A stretch of DNA of 64,000 nucleotides, from contig CATQHW010000001.1 in assembly GCA_958296075.1 (NCBI GenBank), forward strand, positions 806,001 through 870,000. Direction: 5' to 3'. The notes below the pieces were generated by a model. That model was not told where the DNA came from. It saw only the letters and a list, made by a program, of their open reading frames with translations, and made no database searches. Shown in pieces: positions 39,485 through 48,559 of the stretch. The stretch is from an uncultured Spirochaetia bacterium. GTDB taxonomy: Bacteria; Spirochaetota; Spirochaetia; SZUA-6; Bin103. Every line of letters begins with the position of its first letter. Position 1 is the stretch's first letter. The position numbers and the translations under genes are program-made.

Positions 39485-39528
39485 GAAAAAGGCGCCAGAG
39501 CCGGCTCGTCCGAGCCAACTCCGGCGCC
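39485..39528 (-). terminator. Rho-independent terminator of the binding-protein gene
   Basis: On the minus strand, GGCGCCGGAG...CTCTGGCGCC forms a long stem (39491-39528) with an inner GGCTCG/CGAGCC arm, followed by five T residues (39486-39490). It lies 42 bp after the stop of the minus-strand solute-binding-protein gene and would end that transcript. Confidence 0.8.
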
Positions 39529-39569
39529 GTCGTCAGGCGTGTTGAGCGGGTGCGATCCCGCGGGATCGC

Positions 39570-41573
39570 CTATTGGTCGCGGAACCAGACCTCCAGCCGG
39601 CCGAGATCGCCGCAGTGCCAGCAGTTCTCCGGATCGTCCCCGGGCACGTTGGCCATGTTGTAGGAAGTGATGATCGTGTTCACCCCACCGACGATGCCGA
39701 TCGCCCACAGATTGTCGGCATGCAGGTCCGTGATCTGCTTCATCGTGGCGATCCGATCGTTCACGTCGGCCTGGGTCGCCAGCAACTGGCGAAGCGCCAC
39801 GCCTTCCTTGATCACGTCCGGCGGCTCCTCGCCTTCGGCTCCGTCGGTCGCAACCCACTGCGTCCACCTCGGCGCGAAGTAGGCGTGGTTGCTGTACGGC
39901 GCTCCGAAGCTGGCGGTCTCCAGCACGGCGGTCGAGTAGGTGGACCACGCCGGGCCGATGTAGGCCTGCATTTCGCCGCTGTTGCGCACCGACTGCAGTC
40001 CCCCCCACCCGTCGGTCGAGCGGATGTTCATGTTGATGCCGACGTCGCCCAGGTTGAGCTTGACCAGGTCGGCCACCTCGGCGCTGTTGTACTGAATGCG
40101 GATCGTCGCGGTGAAATCCAGCGGCTTACCCTTCCACAGGCGGTTGCCGTCCTCGTCACGCCCGGCCAAGCCGGCGCTGTCGAGCAGGCTGTTGGCCGTC
40201 TCCAGGTCGTAGTCGCCGCACACCGTGGCGGCGCGCTCGTTGTAGTACGGGCTGCGCTCGGAGTACGCCAGCGGCCCGAACGGCACCGCGCCGAAGTAGA
40301 TCAGCGTGGCGATCGCCTCACGGTTGATGGCGTGCGAGACGCCGCAGCGGAAGTCGCGGTTGGAGATCAGCTCGCGCATGTCGGGATCGTTGGTGGTCTG
40401 GTTGAACTCCAGAAGTTGCGCGCCGCCGACCAGGTGCGTACCGCCCCAACTCACGGCGCGGATGGTCTGCTCGTTCGCCTCGGCCGTCTTGGCGGCCGGG
40501 AAGATGTCCAGCCCCAGGAAGATCGCCCAGTCGTACTCGCCGTTCAGCGCCCGCAGCTTGAGGACGGTCGGATCGGTGGTCGAATCCTGGCGCACCTCGT
40601 CGAAGTACGGGAGCTGCTGGCCGATCGCGTCGACCGCCAGGTAGTAGGGGTTGCGCTCGAACACGTACGTCGTGGCCGGAGCCCCAACCTTCAGCACCCA
40701 CGGCGCCATGGTCGGCAGATCGGGGTTGGCGCGCGGGAAGCCCTCTCCCTCGTCGATCCGGTCCTTGAAGAACTCGGCGGCAGTCGCGAAGCCGGCCTCC
40801 TTGGCCATCGCGTCGACCTTTTCCTGCCCCGCGTACTTCGGATGGAACTGACTCAGGTAGCCCTTGTGGAACCAGACCAGGTAGTGCTCGGCCAAGCGCC
40901 CCACCTCGGCGATGTTGGTCTGCGGGTAGGTGAAGCTGAAGGTGTAGTCGTCGATGACCTCGAACTCCGCGTCCGCGACGTGGCGCGAACCGCCGGTGAC
41001 TCCCGTTCCGAACGGCTCGTAGTGGGCTACGTCTTCTACGAAGAAGGCGACGTCTTCGGTGGTGACCGGGGTGCCGTCGGAGTACTTGGCGCCCTTGCGC
41101 AGCGTCATGGTCCAGGTGCGTCCGTCATTGGACGACTCCATCGCTTGGCAGGTGCGCAGGAACTGGTTGACCTGGCCTCCGTATTCGTTGGAGCGGCACA
41201 TGACCCGCGAATGGTTGCTGGCGATCGCCTCCGGCCCGTTCCCCTGGATCCTGGCGACGTCCTGATAGGTGCCGATCTTCTTCACCTCGCTGGTGGGCAG
41301 CAGGACCAGCGGTTCGTCCGGCAGCCGCTGTTCCACCGGCGGCAGGTCCATGGCGTCCAGCATCGGCGCCTGCGTCAGCGTCAGCATCTGCCCGGTGGCC
41401 TGCTGCCACTCCGAGAGGTCCCAGGCGTTCTGGCCGTGGTTGTCGGCGATCACGGCCGCCGATCCGCCGCCAGCCATCATCGCTCCCTCGCCTTCGCCGG
41501 CAGCGAAAGCCGCGGCTGCCCCGGTGATCGTGAGCACCGCCAGCAAGCCGTAACGAACGATCTTCTGCGTCAT
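39570..41573 (-). CDS. Oligopeptide-type ABC transporter substrate-binding protein
   Basis: A 667-residue family-5 solute-binding protein with a Sec signal peptide (hydrophobic LLAVLTITGAAAAFA, cleavage near AGEGEG). Family blocks include GRTWTMTLRKGAKYSDGTPVTTEDVAFF, RNPYYLAVDAIGQQLPYFDEV and RCGVSHAINREAIATLIYFG. It delivers peptides or similar solutes to the two permeases. In transcription order it is the third gene, 85 bp after the DppC-type permease. GGAAGGA precedes ATG 41573. The mosaic gene at 34.3-35.6 kb resembles its N-terminal part. Confidence 0.9.
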   Translation of the reverse strand: MTQKIVRYGLLAVLTITGAAAAFAAGEGEGAMMAGGGSAAVIADNHGQNAWDLSEWQQATGQMLTLTQAPMLDAMDLPPVEQRLPDEPLVLLPTSEVKKIGTYQDVARIQGNGPEAIASNHSRVMCRSNEYGGQVNQFLRTCQAMESSNDGRTWTMTLRKGAKYSDGTPVTTEDVAFFVEDVAHYEPFGTGVTGGSRHVADAEFEVIDDYTFSFTYPQTNIAEVGRLAEHYLVWFHKGYLSQFHPKYAGQEKVDAMAKEAGFATAAEFFKDRIDEGEGFPRANPDLPTMAPWVLKVGAPATTYVFERNPYYLAVDAIGQQLPYFDEVRQDSTTDPTVLKLRALNGEYDWAIFLGLDIFPAAKTAEANEQTIRAVSWGGTHLVGGAQLLEFNQTTNDPDMRELISNRDFRCGVSHAINREAIATLIYFGAVPFGPLAYSERSPYYNERAATVCGDYDLETANSLLDSAGLAGRDEDGNRLWKGKPLDFTATIRIQYNSAEVADLVKLNLGDVGINMNIRSTDGWGGLQSVRNSGEMQAYIGPAWSTYSTAVLETASFGAPYSNHAYFAPRWTQWVATDGAEGEEPPDVIKEGVALRQLLATQADVNDRIATMKQITDLHADNLWAIGIVGGVNTIITSYNMANVPGDDPENCWHCGDLGRLEVWFRDQ

Positions 41574-41658
41574 TCGGTCCTTCCTTCGTCTTTGGTATGG
41601 ATTCGTCATGGTACCGCCGCGCGACCCGCCGCGCAAGCTCCGGCCGCGATGATCGGTT

Positions 41659-42798
41659 TTACGACTTGTACGGGTCGGCGGCGTCGCGCAGGCCGTCGCC
41701 GACGAAGTTGAACGCCAGGATGAAGATCACCACTGGCGCCACGGGCCACAGCAGCCACGGAGCGAACAGGATGGTGCGGAGCTGCTGCGCGTCCTGCAGC
41801 ATCACGCCCCAGCTCACCACCGGCTCGTGCAGGCCCAGCCCCAGGAAGCTCAGGGCGGTCTCGCCCAGAATCATGCCGGGGATCGCCAGGGTAAGCGAGG
41901 CGATCAGATGGCTCATCACCCCCGGGATCACGTGCACGAACATCACCCGACGGTTGGAGCCGTTGTCGAGTCGAGCGGCGATCGCGTAGTCGGTCTCGCG
42001 CAATGCGAGCACCTTGCCGCGCACCGCCCGCGCCAGCCCCGGCCAGGAGAGCAGCGCCAGAATCACGGTGATGGCGAAGAATACCCGCTCCAGCGGCCAG
42101 CTCTGCGGGATCGCCACCGACAGCACCATCCACAGCGGCAGCGTCGGTACGCTTGCCAGCACCTCGATGACCCGCTGGATCACGGTATCGACCAGCCCGG
42201 AGTAGTACCCGGAGATCGTGCCCAGGATGATCGCCAGGACGAAGGCGATCAACACCCCCAGCAGGCTGATGCTGAGCGAGATGCGCGTGCCCCACAGCAC
42301 GCGCGAGAACACGTCGCGCGCCTTCTGGTCGGTCCCCAGCAGGTTCAGACGCGTGTCGCCGTCCACGCCCCAGAGGTGCAGGTCGGCCCGGAACAGCCCC
42401 CACATCTTGTAGCGTTCGCCGCGCACGAAGAAGCGGATCGGGTAGCTGACGCTGCGATCCTCGACGTACGTGACCCGCAGGGTCACGCTGTCGCGCGTCT
42501 CGATCAGCGGATGGACGTACGGCCACGTGAGCCCGCCGTCCGTGCCGACGATGCGCGGCAGCCTTGGCGGGATGAGCTGATTGGATTGCAGCGGGGAGAC
42601 GTAGGCACCACGCGCCGGATCGTACGGCGCCAGGAACTCGGCGAACGCCAGGCAGGTATAACCCAGGGCCACGATCACCGTCCCCACCACCGCCAGCCGG
42701 TGCTTGCGGAAGGCGATCCCCATCAGCCGCCACTGGCTGGCGTCGTAGACTTGACGCCCGGGCACAGCCGGCGCGAGGGCTTCGGCCGCGGTGCTCAT
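41659..42798 (-). CDS. ABC transporter permease, DppC/OppC type
   Basis: A 379-residue inner-membrane permease. The cytoplasmic start (WRLMGIAFRKHRLAVVG) leads into helix 1, followed by a large periplasmic loop (about 60-160). The transport domain has helices at about 178-200, 215-240 and 340-365 and the EAA-type loop ARAVRGKVLALRETDYAIAARLDNGSN near residues 255-285, which docks to the ATPases. It lies 12 bp after the DppB-type gene and before the binding-protein gene. The matching ATPases are on the opposite strand 6 kb away. Confidence 0.9.
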   Translation of the reverse strand: MSTAAEALAPAVPGRQVYDASQWRLMGIAFRKHRLAVVGTVIVALGYTCLAFAEFLAPYDPARGAYVSPLQSNQLIPPRLPRIVGTDGGLTWPYVHPLIETRDSVTLRVTYVEDRSVSYPIRFFVRGERYKMWGLFRADLHLWGVDGDTRLNLLGTDQKARDVFSRVLWGTRISLSISLLGVLIAFVLAIILGTISGYYSGLVDTVIQRVIEVLASVPTLPLWMVLSVAIPQSWPLERVFFAITVILALLSWPGLARAVRGKVLALRETDYAIAARLDNGSNRRVMFVHVIPGVMSHLIASLTLAIPGMILGETALSFLGLGLHEPVVSWGVMLQDAQQLRTILFAPWLLWPVAPVVIFILAFNFVGDGLRDAADPYKS

Positions 42799-42810
42799 GG
42801 AAGCGCCTCC

Positions 42811-43794
42811 CTACTCATAGCGAATGCGCGGATCGGCGACCGCCAGCAGCAGGTCCGACAGCAACGTGCCGATGACGGTGAGGATGGCGAGAATCAGCAG
42901 GTAGCTTTGGACCAGATCCATGTCCTCCGCGCGGATCGCGCGCAGAAACACCGGCCCCATGGCCGGCAAGTCGAGCACGATCTCGGTGATGACCGCCCCG
43001 GAGATCAGTCCCGGAAGGATGCTGCCGGCGCCGGACAGGAACGGGTTGATGGCGATGCGCAGCGGGTACTTCAGGATCAGACGCCTTTCGGTGAGCCCCT
43101 TGGCGCGCGCCAGCTCCACGTACGGCCGCTTCAGCTCATCCAGCAGGTTGGCGCGCAGGATGCGGATCAGACCCGCGGTGCTGGCGGTGCCCACCACGAT
43201 CACGGGGATCGCAAGGTTCTTCATCAGGTCCAGGACCTTGGGGATGCTCCAGGCGGCATCCTCGAACTCCTTGGAGTGCAGGCCGCCGATGGCGCCGCCG
43301 AAATACTTGGCCGAGTAGTACATCAACACCAGCGCCAGCAGGAAGTTGGGGACCGAGAGCCCGAAGAAGCCGACGACGCTCCAGAAGTAGTCGCCGAACG
43401 AGTACTGCCGCACCGCCGAATACAGGCCGATCGGAAACGCCACCGCCCAGGTGAACAGCATGGAGGCGATGGACAGGAGGATGGTGATCGGAAAGCGGTC
43501 GCGGAACATGTCCCGCACGGGCATGCGGAACTCGATCGAGTATCCGAGATCGCCGGTCACGAACTTCCCCAGCCAGCGGAAGAACCGCACGAAGGTGGGG
43601 TCGTCCAGGTGGTACAGCTCGCGGATCGCCTGGATCAGCTCGGGATCGACGTTCTCGCCCCTTTGCTCCATCGCCCCTGCAACGCGGCTGGCGTAATCTC
43701 CGGGCGGCAACTCCACCACGACGAAGGTGAGCACCGCGATCAGCGCCACCGTCGGGACCATGATCAGCAGGCGCCGGACAATGTAGGGACCCAT
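42811..43794 (-). CDS. ABC transporter permease, DppB/OppB type
   Basis: A 327-residue permease from ATG 43794. The first helix (RRLLIMVPTVALIAVLTFVVV) is followed by the family's periplasmic loop, helices at about 90-125, 135-160, 195-215, 245-270 and 290-315, and the EAA loop ELARAKGLTERRLILKYPLR. It forms the channel with the DppC-type protein. No good ribosome site precedes the ATG; a TTG at 43833 adding 13 residues is an alternative. It is divergent from GHL10-like paralogue 2. Confidence 0.88.
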   Translation of the reverse strand: MGPYIVRRLLIMVPTVALIAVLTFVVVELPPGDYASRVAGAMEQRGENVDPELIQAIRELYHLDDPTFVRFFRWLGKFVTGDLGYSIEFRMPVRDMFRDRFPITILLSIASMLFTWAVAFPIGLYSAVRQYSFGDYFWSVVGFFGLSVPNFLLALVLMYYSAKYFGGAIGGLHSKEFEDAAWSIPKVLDLMKNLAIPVIVVGTASTAGLIRILRANLLDELKRPYVELARAKGLTERRLILKYPLRIAINPFLSGAGSILPGLISGAVITEIVLDLPAMGPVFLRAIRAEDMDLVQSYLLILAILTVIGTLLSDLLLAVADPRIRYE

Positions 43795-43925
43795 GGAGGG
43801 TCGATGATGCTCAGTGGCCGCGACTCCGGTCAAACCCGGCGACTCACTCGCTCGCTGGCCGCCGGCAACTCGACGCGCCGCCGCCGCCCGTCTACCGTTG
43901 CCGCGGCCACGCAGGAGGAGGACGG

Positions 43926-45611
43926 ATGAGCAAGCCCAAGGGACGGTTGGCGAGACGGTACCGCGTCATGTGGGATCAGAACCACGGCTTCGAGTCGGCG
44001 CACAATCCGCCGATGGCGCCGGAGACGGTGGCGGCCGCCCACCTGGGCTTCTTCGAGGGGACCCCGGTCGACGCCTGCGCGGAGGGGATCGGTCCCGACG
44101 CCGGCTACGTCTGCGCGTTCCCTTCGCGGAAGACGCGCATGGAGTACCTGGTCGATCGCTACGAACGCGGCGCCGCGCTCGGCGACGTGCGTTACTGGCG
44201 CCACGCAGAGAACCTGAAGCGGACGTCGGCGGCCGGCCACGATCCGCTGGCGCTGCAGGTGGAGGAGGCGCACCGCCTGGGAGTCGACTTCTGGTTCCGC
44301 CTGAGCATGAACGACTGGCACCACGTCGACAGCACCGCCGGCACGGTCTACCGGCTCGGCGGCAGCCGCTTCTACGAGGAACGCACCGACCTCTTGATCG
44401 GCGCGGACGGCGCCGCCGGCTGGAAGGATCACCCGTCGCTGCAGGCGCCCCTGACCTGGATGCAGGACTTCGCGCACGATGAGGTGCGCGCCCTGCGCCG
44501 CGACATCGCCCTGGAGGTGTGCGAGCGCTACGACTGCGCCGGCTTCCTGTTCGACTTCCTGCGCGTGCCGGGCTACTTCAAGTTCGGACAGGAACGGCGC
44601 AATGCCCACCTGCTGACGCAGATGGTGCGCGAGACGCGCGCCGGCCTGGACGAGATCGGCCGCACCAAGGGCCGGTCGCTGGGTTTGGCCGTGCGCCTGC
44701 CGCCCACCGTCGACGGCGCCCATCGCCTGGGAGTCGACGTCGAGGACTGGATCGACGACCACCTGGTCGACGTGGTGGTGACCTCGCCCTTCTTCGCGCA
44801 GGACACCGAGCACGACGCGGCCGAGTGGGTGCCGCTGGTGAAGGACTCCCCCGTGCACCTGATGGCCGCGATCGAGGAGGGGTACCTGGCCGGGCACACC
44901 GACGGCCACAACCGCTGGTTCTACAACGCGCCCCTGATGACGCCGATGTCGGTCGAGATGGTGCGCGCCCTGGCCGCGCGCCATCACCGCGCCGGCGTCG
45001 ACGGCCTGTACGTGTTCAACTGGTTCGGTACCACGCCGACCTACGATTACGACTTGGTGCCCGCCCTCGACGACATCGCCGATTCCGAACGGCTGCGCTA
45101 CCTGGACAAGCGCTACCTGGTGATGCGCTCGTCGGAGTCGTTCCCCAACTGCCTGGACGCCCGGCGCGACCTGCCGCTGACCGTCACGGGCGATCCGGCG
45201 CCGCTGACGTTCGACATCGCCGACGACCCCGCCGGCGCGCGCGATCTGGTCCGCTCGGCGCGCCTGTTGCTGCACGTGGCCAACGCGACCGTGGAGGACG
45301 AGCTGGAGGTGCGCATGCAGGGCGCGAACGGCAGCACGGCGTTGCAGGTGGCCAATCCCATGGCGCCCGGCGCGCGCCAGGACCCGCTGTCGGCCTGGTT
45401 CATCTACGATCTGCGCGGTACGCCGCCGCACGCCGGCGTGAACCGCTTCACCGTACGCGCCCGCCGGCGCAATGCGCGCACCGCCGGCGAGCTACCGCTC
45501 ACCGTGGAAGACGCGGAACTGGAGATCGGCTACGAGGGGTCCCGAAGCGGCCGGCTGCCGCCGCACGGCGCCACCGCGGACGTCCCTGAGTTGGGCCTGC
45601 CGGTCAGTTAG
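43926..45611 (+). CDS. GHL10-like putative glycosidase, paralogue 2
   Basis: A 561-residue member of the four-copy family. It shares YRVMWDQNHGFE, DFWFRLSMNDWHH, DFAHDEVRALRRDIALEVCERYDCAGFLFDF (barrel strand 4 with acids), RLPPTVDG, FFAQDTEHDAAEW, AAIEEGYLAG, LYVFNWFGT and RSSESFPNCLDARRDLP before a beta-sandwich C-terminus. There is no signal peptide, so it would act on imported material. AGGAGGAGG precedes the ATG. It lies head-to-head with the oligopeptide permease operon, which suggests that the imported solute is its substrate. Its last 8 bp overlap the convergent gene. Confidence 0.6.
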   Translation: MSKPKGRLARRYRVMWDQNHGFESAHNPPMAPETVAAAHLGFFEGTPVDACAEGIGPDAGYVCAFPSRKTRMEYLVDRYERGAALGDVRYWRHAENLKRTSAAGHDPLALQVEEAHRLGVDFWFRLSMNDWHHVDSTAGTVYRLGGSRFYEERTDLLIGADGAAGWKDHPSLQAPLTWMQDFAHDEVRALRRDIALEVCERYDCAGFLFDFLRVPGYFKFGQERRNAHLLTQMVRETRAGLDEIGRTKGRSLGLAVRLPPTVDGAHRLGVDVEDWIDDHLVDVVVTSPFFAQDTEHDAAEWVPLVKDSPVHLMAAIEEGYLAGHTDGHNRWFYNAPLMTPMSVEMVRALAARHHRAGVDGLYVFNWFGTTPTYDYDLVPALDDIADSERLRYLDKRYLVMRSSESFPNCLDARRDLPLTVTGDPAPLTFDIADDPAGARDLVRSARLLLHVANATVEDELEVRMQGANGSTALQVANPMAPGARQDPLSAWFIYDLRGTPPHAGVNRFTVRARRRNARTAGELPLTVEDAELEIGYEGSRSGRLPPHGATADVPELGLPVS

Positions 45612-46029
45612 CCCCTGCGCCCGGTTCGGCGGACGCCGGCGGGGCGACCGCGTCGGCGATCTCCGGCCAATCGAGGGCCGCCCACCGCTCGCGGGCGGCG
45701 CGCAGCCGCTCGGTGGCGAACGCGCGCGTCTCCCCTTGCATGACGGTGCCGCGCTCCACCTGCGCGATCAGCCGGTCCAGCCGCCGCAGCACGAGCCGTT
45801 TTGCCTCTTCGTCCCGGCGGGAGGCCGGATGCCGCCGAACCGTCCGCACCACCTCGCGGTGCCAGCGTTCCGGCAGCGCCTGATCGTTGACGATGTCGGC
45901 CGTGTCGGCGATGGCGGTGTTGATCAGCGTCTCGACGTGGCGGAGCCCCCGGGTGAGTATGAACTTCAACAGGAACGACACGCCGCCGACCGCAGCGGCC
46001 GCCAGCAGCACGACGAGCAGGACCGACAT
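45604..46029 (-). CDS. Hypothetical single-pass membrane protein
   Basis: A 141-residue protein starting at ATG 46029. Residues 3-24 form one membrane helix (VLLVVLLAAAAVGGVSFLLKF). The rest is charged and helical (IADTADIVNDQALPERWHREVVRTVRRHPASRRDEEAKRLVL, broken here by family-less sequence). No domain is recognised. The ends of two neighbouring genes leave little room, and the start is close to the divergent GHL10-like paralogue 3 gene. Confidence 0.55.
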   Translation of the reverse strand: MSVLLVVLLAAAAVGGVSFLLKFILTRGLRHVETLINTAIADTADIVNDQALPERWHREVVRTVRRHPASRRDEEAKRLVLRRLDRLIAQVERGTVMQGETRAFATERLRAARERWAALDWPEIADAVAPPASAEPGAGAN

Positions 46030-46104
46030 CAGGTGCGTGGACCGATCATACCCCGCGGATCGGCCGGCGCGGATCGGCCAACGCGGATCGGATAGACTGG
46101 CGTC

Positions 46105-47712
46105 ATGATTCGGCTCACCGGTGCGCATCTGGCGGCGATCGCGCGCCGGCGGCGCATCATCGACCAGATGGACGGCATGACGCCAATCGACCTGCTGGGC
46201 ATCCCGATGCGGGACTACGTCGACCTGCGCTTCCACCACGCCGACTTGGCGGGCAGCCAGATCGACGGCTTCATCTGGGACGTGGGCGACGGCGAGGACG
46301 CCTACGCGCTCTATCCGACCGAACGGCTCCCGCTCCTGGACGACCCGGGCCTCAACCGGTGGCGCGAGCAGGGCGTCGACTTCGTCGGCACCCTGGTCGA
46401 GGAGACCCGCCGGCGCGGCCTGGAGGTGTTCTGGAACAGCCGCGTGGCGCCGGTCGATCCCGCGCAGCCGTCGTTGGGCCAACCGCTCGCCGACCCGGCG
46501 CGCAGGAACTGGCTGAAGGACGAGCATCCCGACTGGGTGCAGCGCTGCTGGTGGTGGCAGGGGCTCTACGACCTTTCGTCGCCCGGCCTGCGCGAGCACA
46601 AGGTCGCCGTGCTCCGCGACCTGCTCGCCCGCTACGCCTTCGACGGCATCCAGCTCGACTTCTCCCGGCACCAGCCGACCCTGCCGATCGGCCGGCAGTG
46701 GCAGCACCGCGAGGACGCCACCGCCTACGTGCGCGGCGTGCGGGAGATGACTCTTGAGATGGAGGAGCGGACCGGCAGACCGATCCTGCTGGCCGTGAAG
46801 GTGCCGGAGACGGTGGCCGGCTGCGCGGCCGACGGCCTGGACGTGGCCGCCTGGGCGCGCGAGCTGCTGGTCGACATCTTCGTGATCGGCTCGCGCACGC
46901 TCACCGTCGACGTGGCCGGCTTCCGCGCCGTCGTCGCCGGCACGCCGATCCGCATCGCCGCCACCCACGACGCCCACCACTCCACCGACGGCTATTGCAG
47001 CCCGTCGCTGGAAGTGTTCACCGGAGCGTTCGCCAACTTCTGGGCGCAGGGCGCCGACTTCGTCACCGTCTTCAACTGGCCGACCGCTCCCGAGGAGCAC
47101 TACGCTCGCCTGGGCTCGCAAGGCGACGTCATGTCCGGCACCTACGATCAGCACATGCGGGCGATGTTCCTGATCGGCGAGCCGGACGCCATGGTCGAGC
47201 ATGACGCCACCTACGTCATCGAGCGCCGCGGCGGCTTTCCGTGGACCGACGCGGGCTGCTTCTACTGCTGCAACCACGACCGGCCGCTGCCGGCGGAGCT
47301 GCCCAACCACGGGCAGCCGGTCGACCTGCCGCTGTACGTCTGGCCGGACGTACAGGCCGAAACGGTCGCCCAGGCGCTCCTGCGCGTGATCCTGTGGGCC
47401 GCCGATCCCGGGGATCGGATCGACGTCTGGCTCGGCGGCCGGCGCCTGCGCGAGTTGGACCGCGACGCCTCCGTCAAGGACTCGCAGATCTACGGCGACC
47501 GGCCGCAGCCGCCGGCCGGCAGCATCCCCTCCTACGTCGAGGACGCCGAGCAGCGGCTGCTGCAGGTCACCTTCGAGCTGCCCGCGGGCGACCTGATCGC
47601 CGGCGAGAACCGCATCTCCATCGCCGCCGGCGCCCGCGCGCCCTACCGCCCCGCCAGTTACGGCAACGGCATCGTCGTGGAGAAGGTCGAGGCGGACATC
47701 CGCTACCGGTAG
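46105..47712 (+). CDS. GHL10-like putative glycosidase, paralogue 3 (divergent member)
   Basis: A 535-residue protein more distant from the other three copies. It keeps the barrel features: VDFVGTLVEETRRRGLEVFWNSR, YAFDGIQLDFSRHQP (the DGIxxD strand typical of family-10-like glycosyl hydrolases), AVKVPETVAGC, GLDVAAWARELLVDIF and FVTVFNWPTAP. The C-terminal sandwich (RILWAADPGDRIDVWLGGRRL region) ends the chain. No signal peptide or strong ribosome site is seen. The DGIxLDF motif here is the clearest link of the family to glycosidases. Confidence 0.6.
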   Translation: MIRLTGAHLAAIARRRRIIDQMDGMTPIDLLGIPMRDYVDLRFHHADLAGSQIDGFIWDVGDGEDAYALYPTERLPLLDDPGLNRWREQGVDFVGTLVEETRRRGLEVFWNSRVAPVDPAQPSLGQPLADPARRNWLKDEHPDWVQRCWWWQGLYDLSSPGLREHKVAVLRDLLARYAFDGIQLDFSRHQPTLPIGRQWQHREDATAYVRGVREMTLEMEERTGRPILLAVKVPETVAGCAADGLDVAAWARELLVDIFVIGSRTLTVDVAGFRAVVAGTPIRIAATHDAHHSTDGYCSPSLEVFTGAFANFWAQGADFVTVFNWPTAPEEHYARLGSQGDVMSGTYDQHMRAMFLIGEPDAMVEHDATYVIERRGGFPWTDAGCFYCCNHDRPLPAELPNHGQPVDLPLYVWPDVQAETVAQALLRVILWAADPGDRIDVWLGGRRLRELDRDASVKDSQIYGDRPQPPAGSIPSYVEDAEQRLLQVTFELPAGDLIAGENRISIAAGARAPYRPASYGNGIVVEKVEADIRYR

Positions 47713-47737
47713 CGATCGAACGTGACTTGGAGCAGGC

Positions 47738-47766
47738 TTGGGGACAGTATACGATTCAGGTATACT
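47738..47766 (+). promoter_or_regulatory. Promoter with overlapping palindromic operator
   Basis: TTGGGG (47738-47743) and TATACT (47761-47766) are 17 bp apart. The perfect inverted repeat AGTATAC-7 nt-GTATACT (47746-47752 and 47760-47766) covers the spacer and the -10 hexamer. This is the layout expected of a repressor site. It lies 53 bp before the ATG of the small gene at 47819, which has AGGAGG just upstream. Confidence 0.5.
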
Positions 47767-47818
47767 CTCATTCTCCTGAGGATCGCCCGGGCCGACTCCC
47801 TGAGCAGGAGGTAGAGCC

Positions 47819-48067
47819 ATGGCCACTTTGAAGAATGAAATCGCTGCCTACGAGCGGATGCGCAATGACCTGGAAGTCGAGCACCTCGGCGAGTGGGTCG
47901 TGGTGCGCGACGAAGAGCTCGCCGGCACGTACCAATCATTCGAGGAGGCAGCAGATGACGCGGTGCAGCGCTTCGGCAGGGGGCCGTATCTGATCAGACA
48001 GGTCGGTGCCCCCCCGTTGGTACTACCTGCCTCCGTGCAGTATCGACCAGTCCATGCCGGCGGTTGA
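47819..48067 (+). CDS. Small protein (DUF5678-like) paired with a retropepsin-like protease
   Basis: An 82-residue protein with ATLKNEIAAYERMRNDLE, HLGEWVVVRDEELAGTYQSFEEAADDAV and GPYLIRQVGAPP. The middle block, an amphipathic beta-hairpin followed by a helix, is typical of DUF5678-like proteins that precede aspartyl-protease-like genes. AGGAGG at 47806-47811 fixes the ATG. The next start lies inside this gene, so the pair is coupled. Function is unknown; the fixed pairing suggests a substrate or regulator of the protease. Confidence 0.65.
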   Translation: MATLKNEIAAYERMRNDLEVEHLGEWVVVRDEELAGTYQSFEEAADDAVQRFGRGPYLIRQVGAPPLVLPASVQYRPVHAGG

Positions 48068-48506
48068 TTGCGGATTCGCTGACCGTCCGGGACAGCCCGG
48101 TTGGGCCACGCTGGTACATTTGGGTCCGTCGCTGCAGGTGGAGATCGGTTTCGATCCGAACTTTCGACCCCACGCCAGCGCCCGGCCCGGTCTACCGCCG
48201 GACCAGCTTCCCGCCCTGGTCGATACGGGCGCGTTACAGAGTTGCATCGACTCGAAGCTCGCCATCACGTTGAACCTCCCGATCGTCGATCGGCAGCCGG
48301 TCGCTGGTGTCCATGGACGCGGCGACGTCAACATGCATCTTGCCCAGGTTTACGTCCCGGCCTTGGGCGTTGCGGAGCATGGCGTATTCGCCGGTGTTCA
48401 CCTGACTGCGGGAGGACAGCCTCATGTTGCGCTCATAGGCAGAACGTTCCTGCGGCACTTCACCATGGTCTATGAGGGCAGGACGGGAGCGGTCACGCTT
48501 TCCTGA
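48054..48506 (+). CDS. Retropepsin-like aspartic protease family protein
   Basis: A 150-residue single-domain protein. LPALVDTGALQSCID has the catalytic D-T-G of retroviral-type aspartic proteases; HVALIGRTFLRHFTMVYEG is the usual end of the fold. A dimer would be required for a full active site. ATG 48054 overlaps the end of the upstream small gene by 14 bp. No membrane segment or signal peptide is visible. A role in regulated proteolysis is likely but unproven. Confidence 0.75.
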   Translation: MPAVDCGFADRPGQPGWATLVHLGPSLQVEIGFDPNFRPHASARPGLPPDQLPALVDTGALQSCIDSKLAITLNLPIVDRQPVAGVHGRGDVNMHLAQVYVPALGVAEHGVFAGVHLTAGGQPHVALIGRTFLRHFTMVYEGRTGAVTLS

Positions 48507-48559
48507 CATCCACGCCTTGACCGGAACCTGCGGTCGCGCGCCATCATGGCGCGTTGCGC

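Noticed and set aside
39573..43929. Long plus-strand frames opposite the ABC transporter genes
   Set aside because: They are antisense mirrors of the binding protein and permeases; composition is unlike any protein and no motifs exist.
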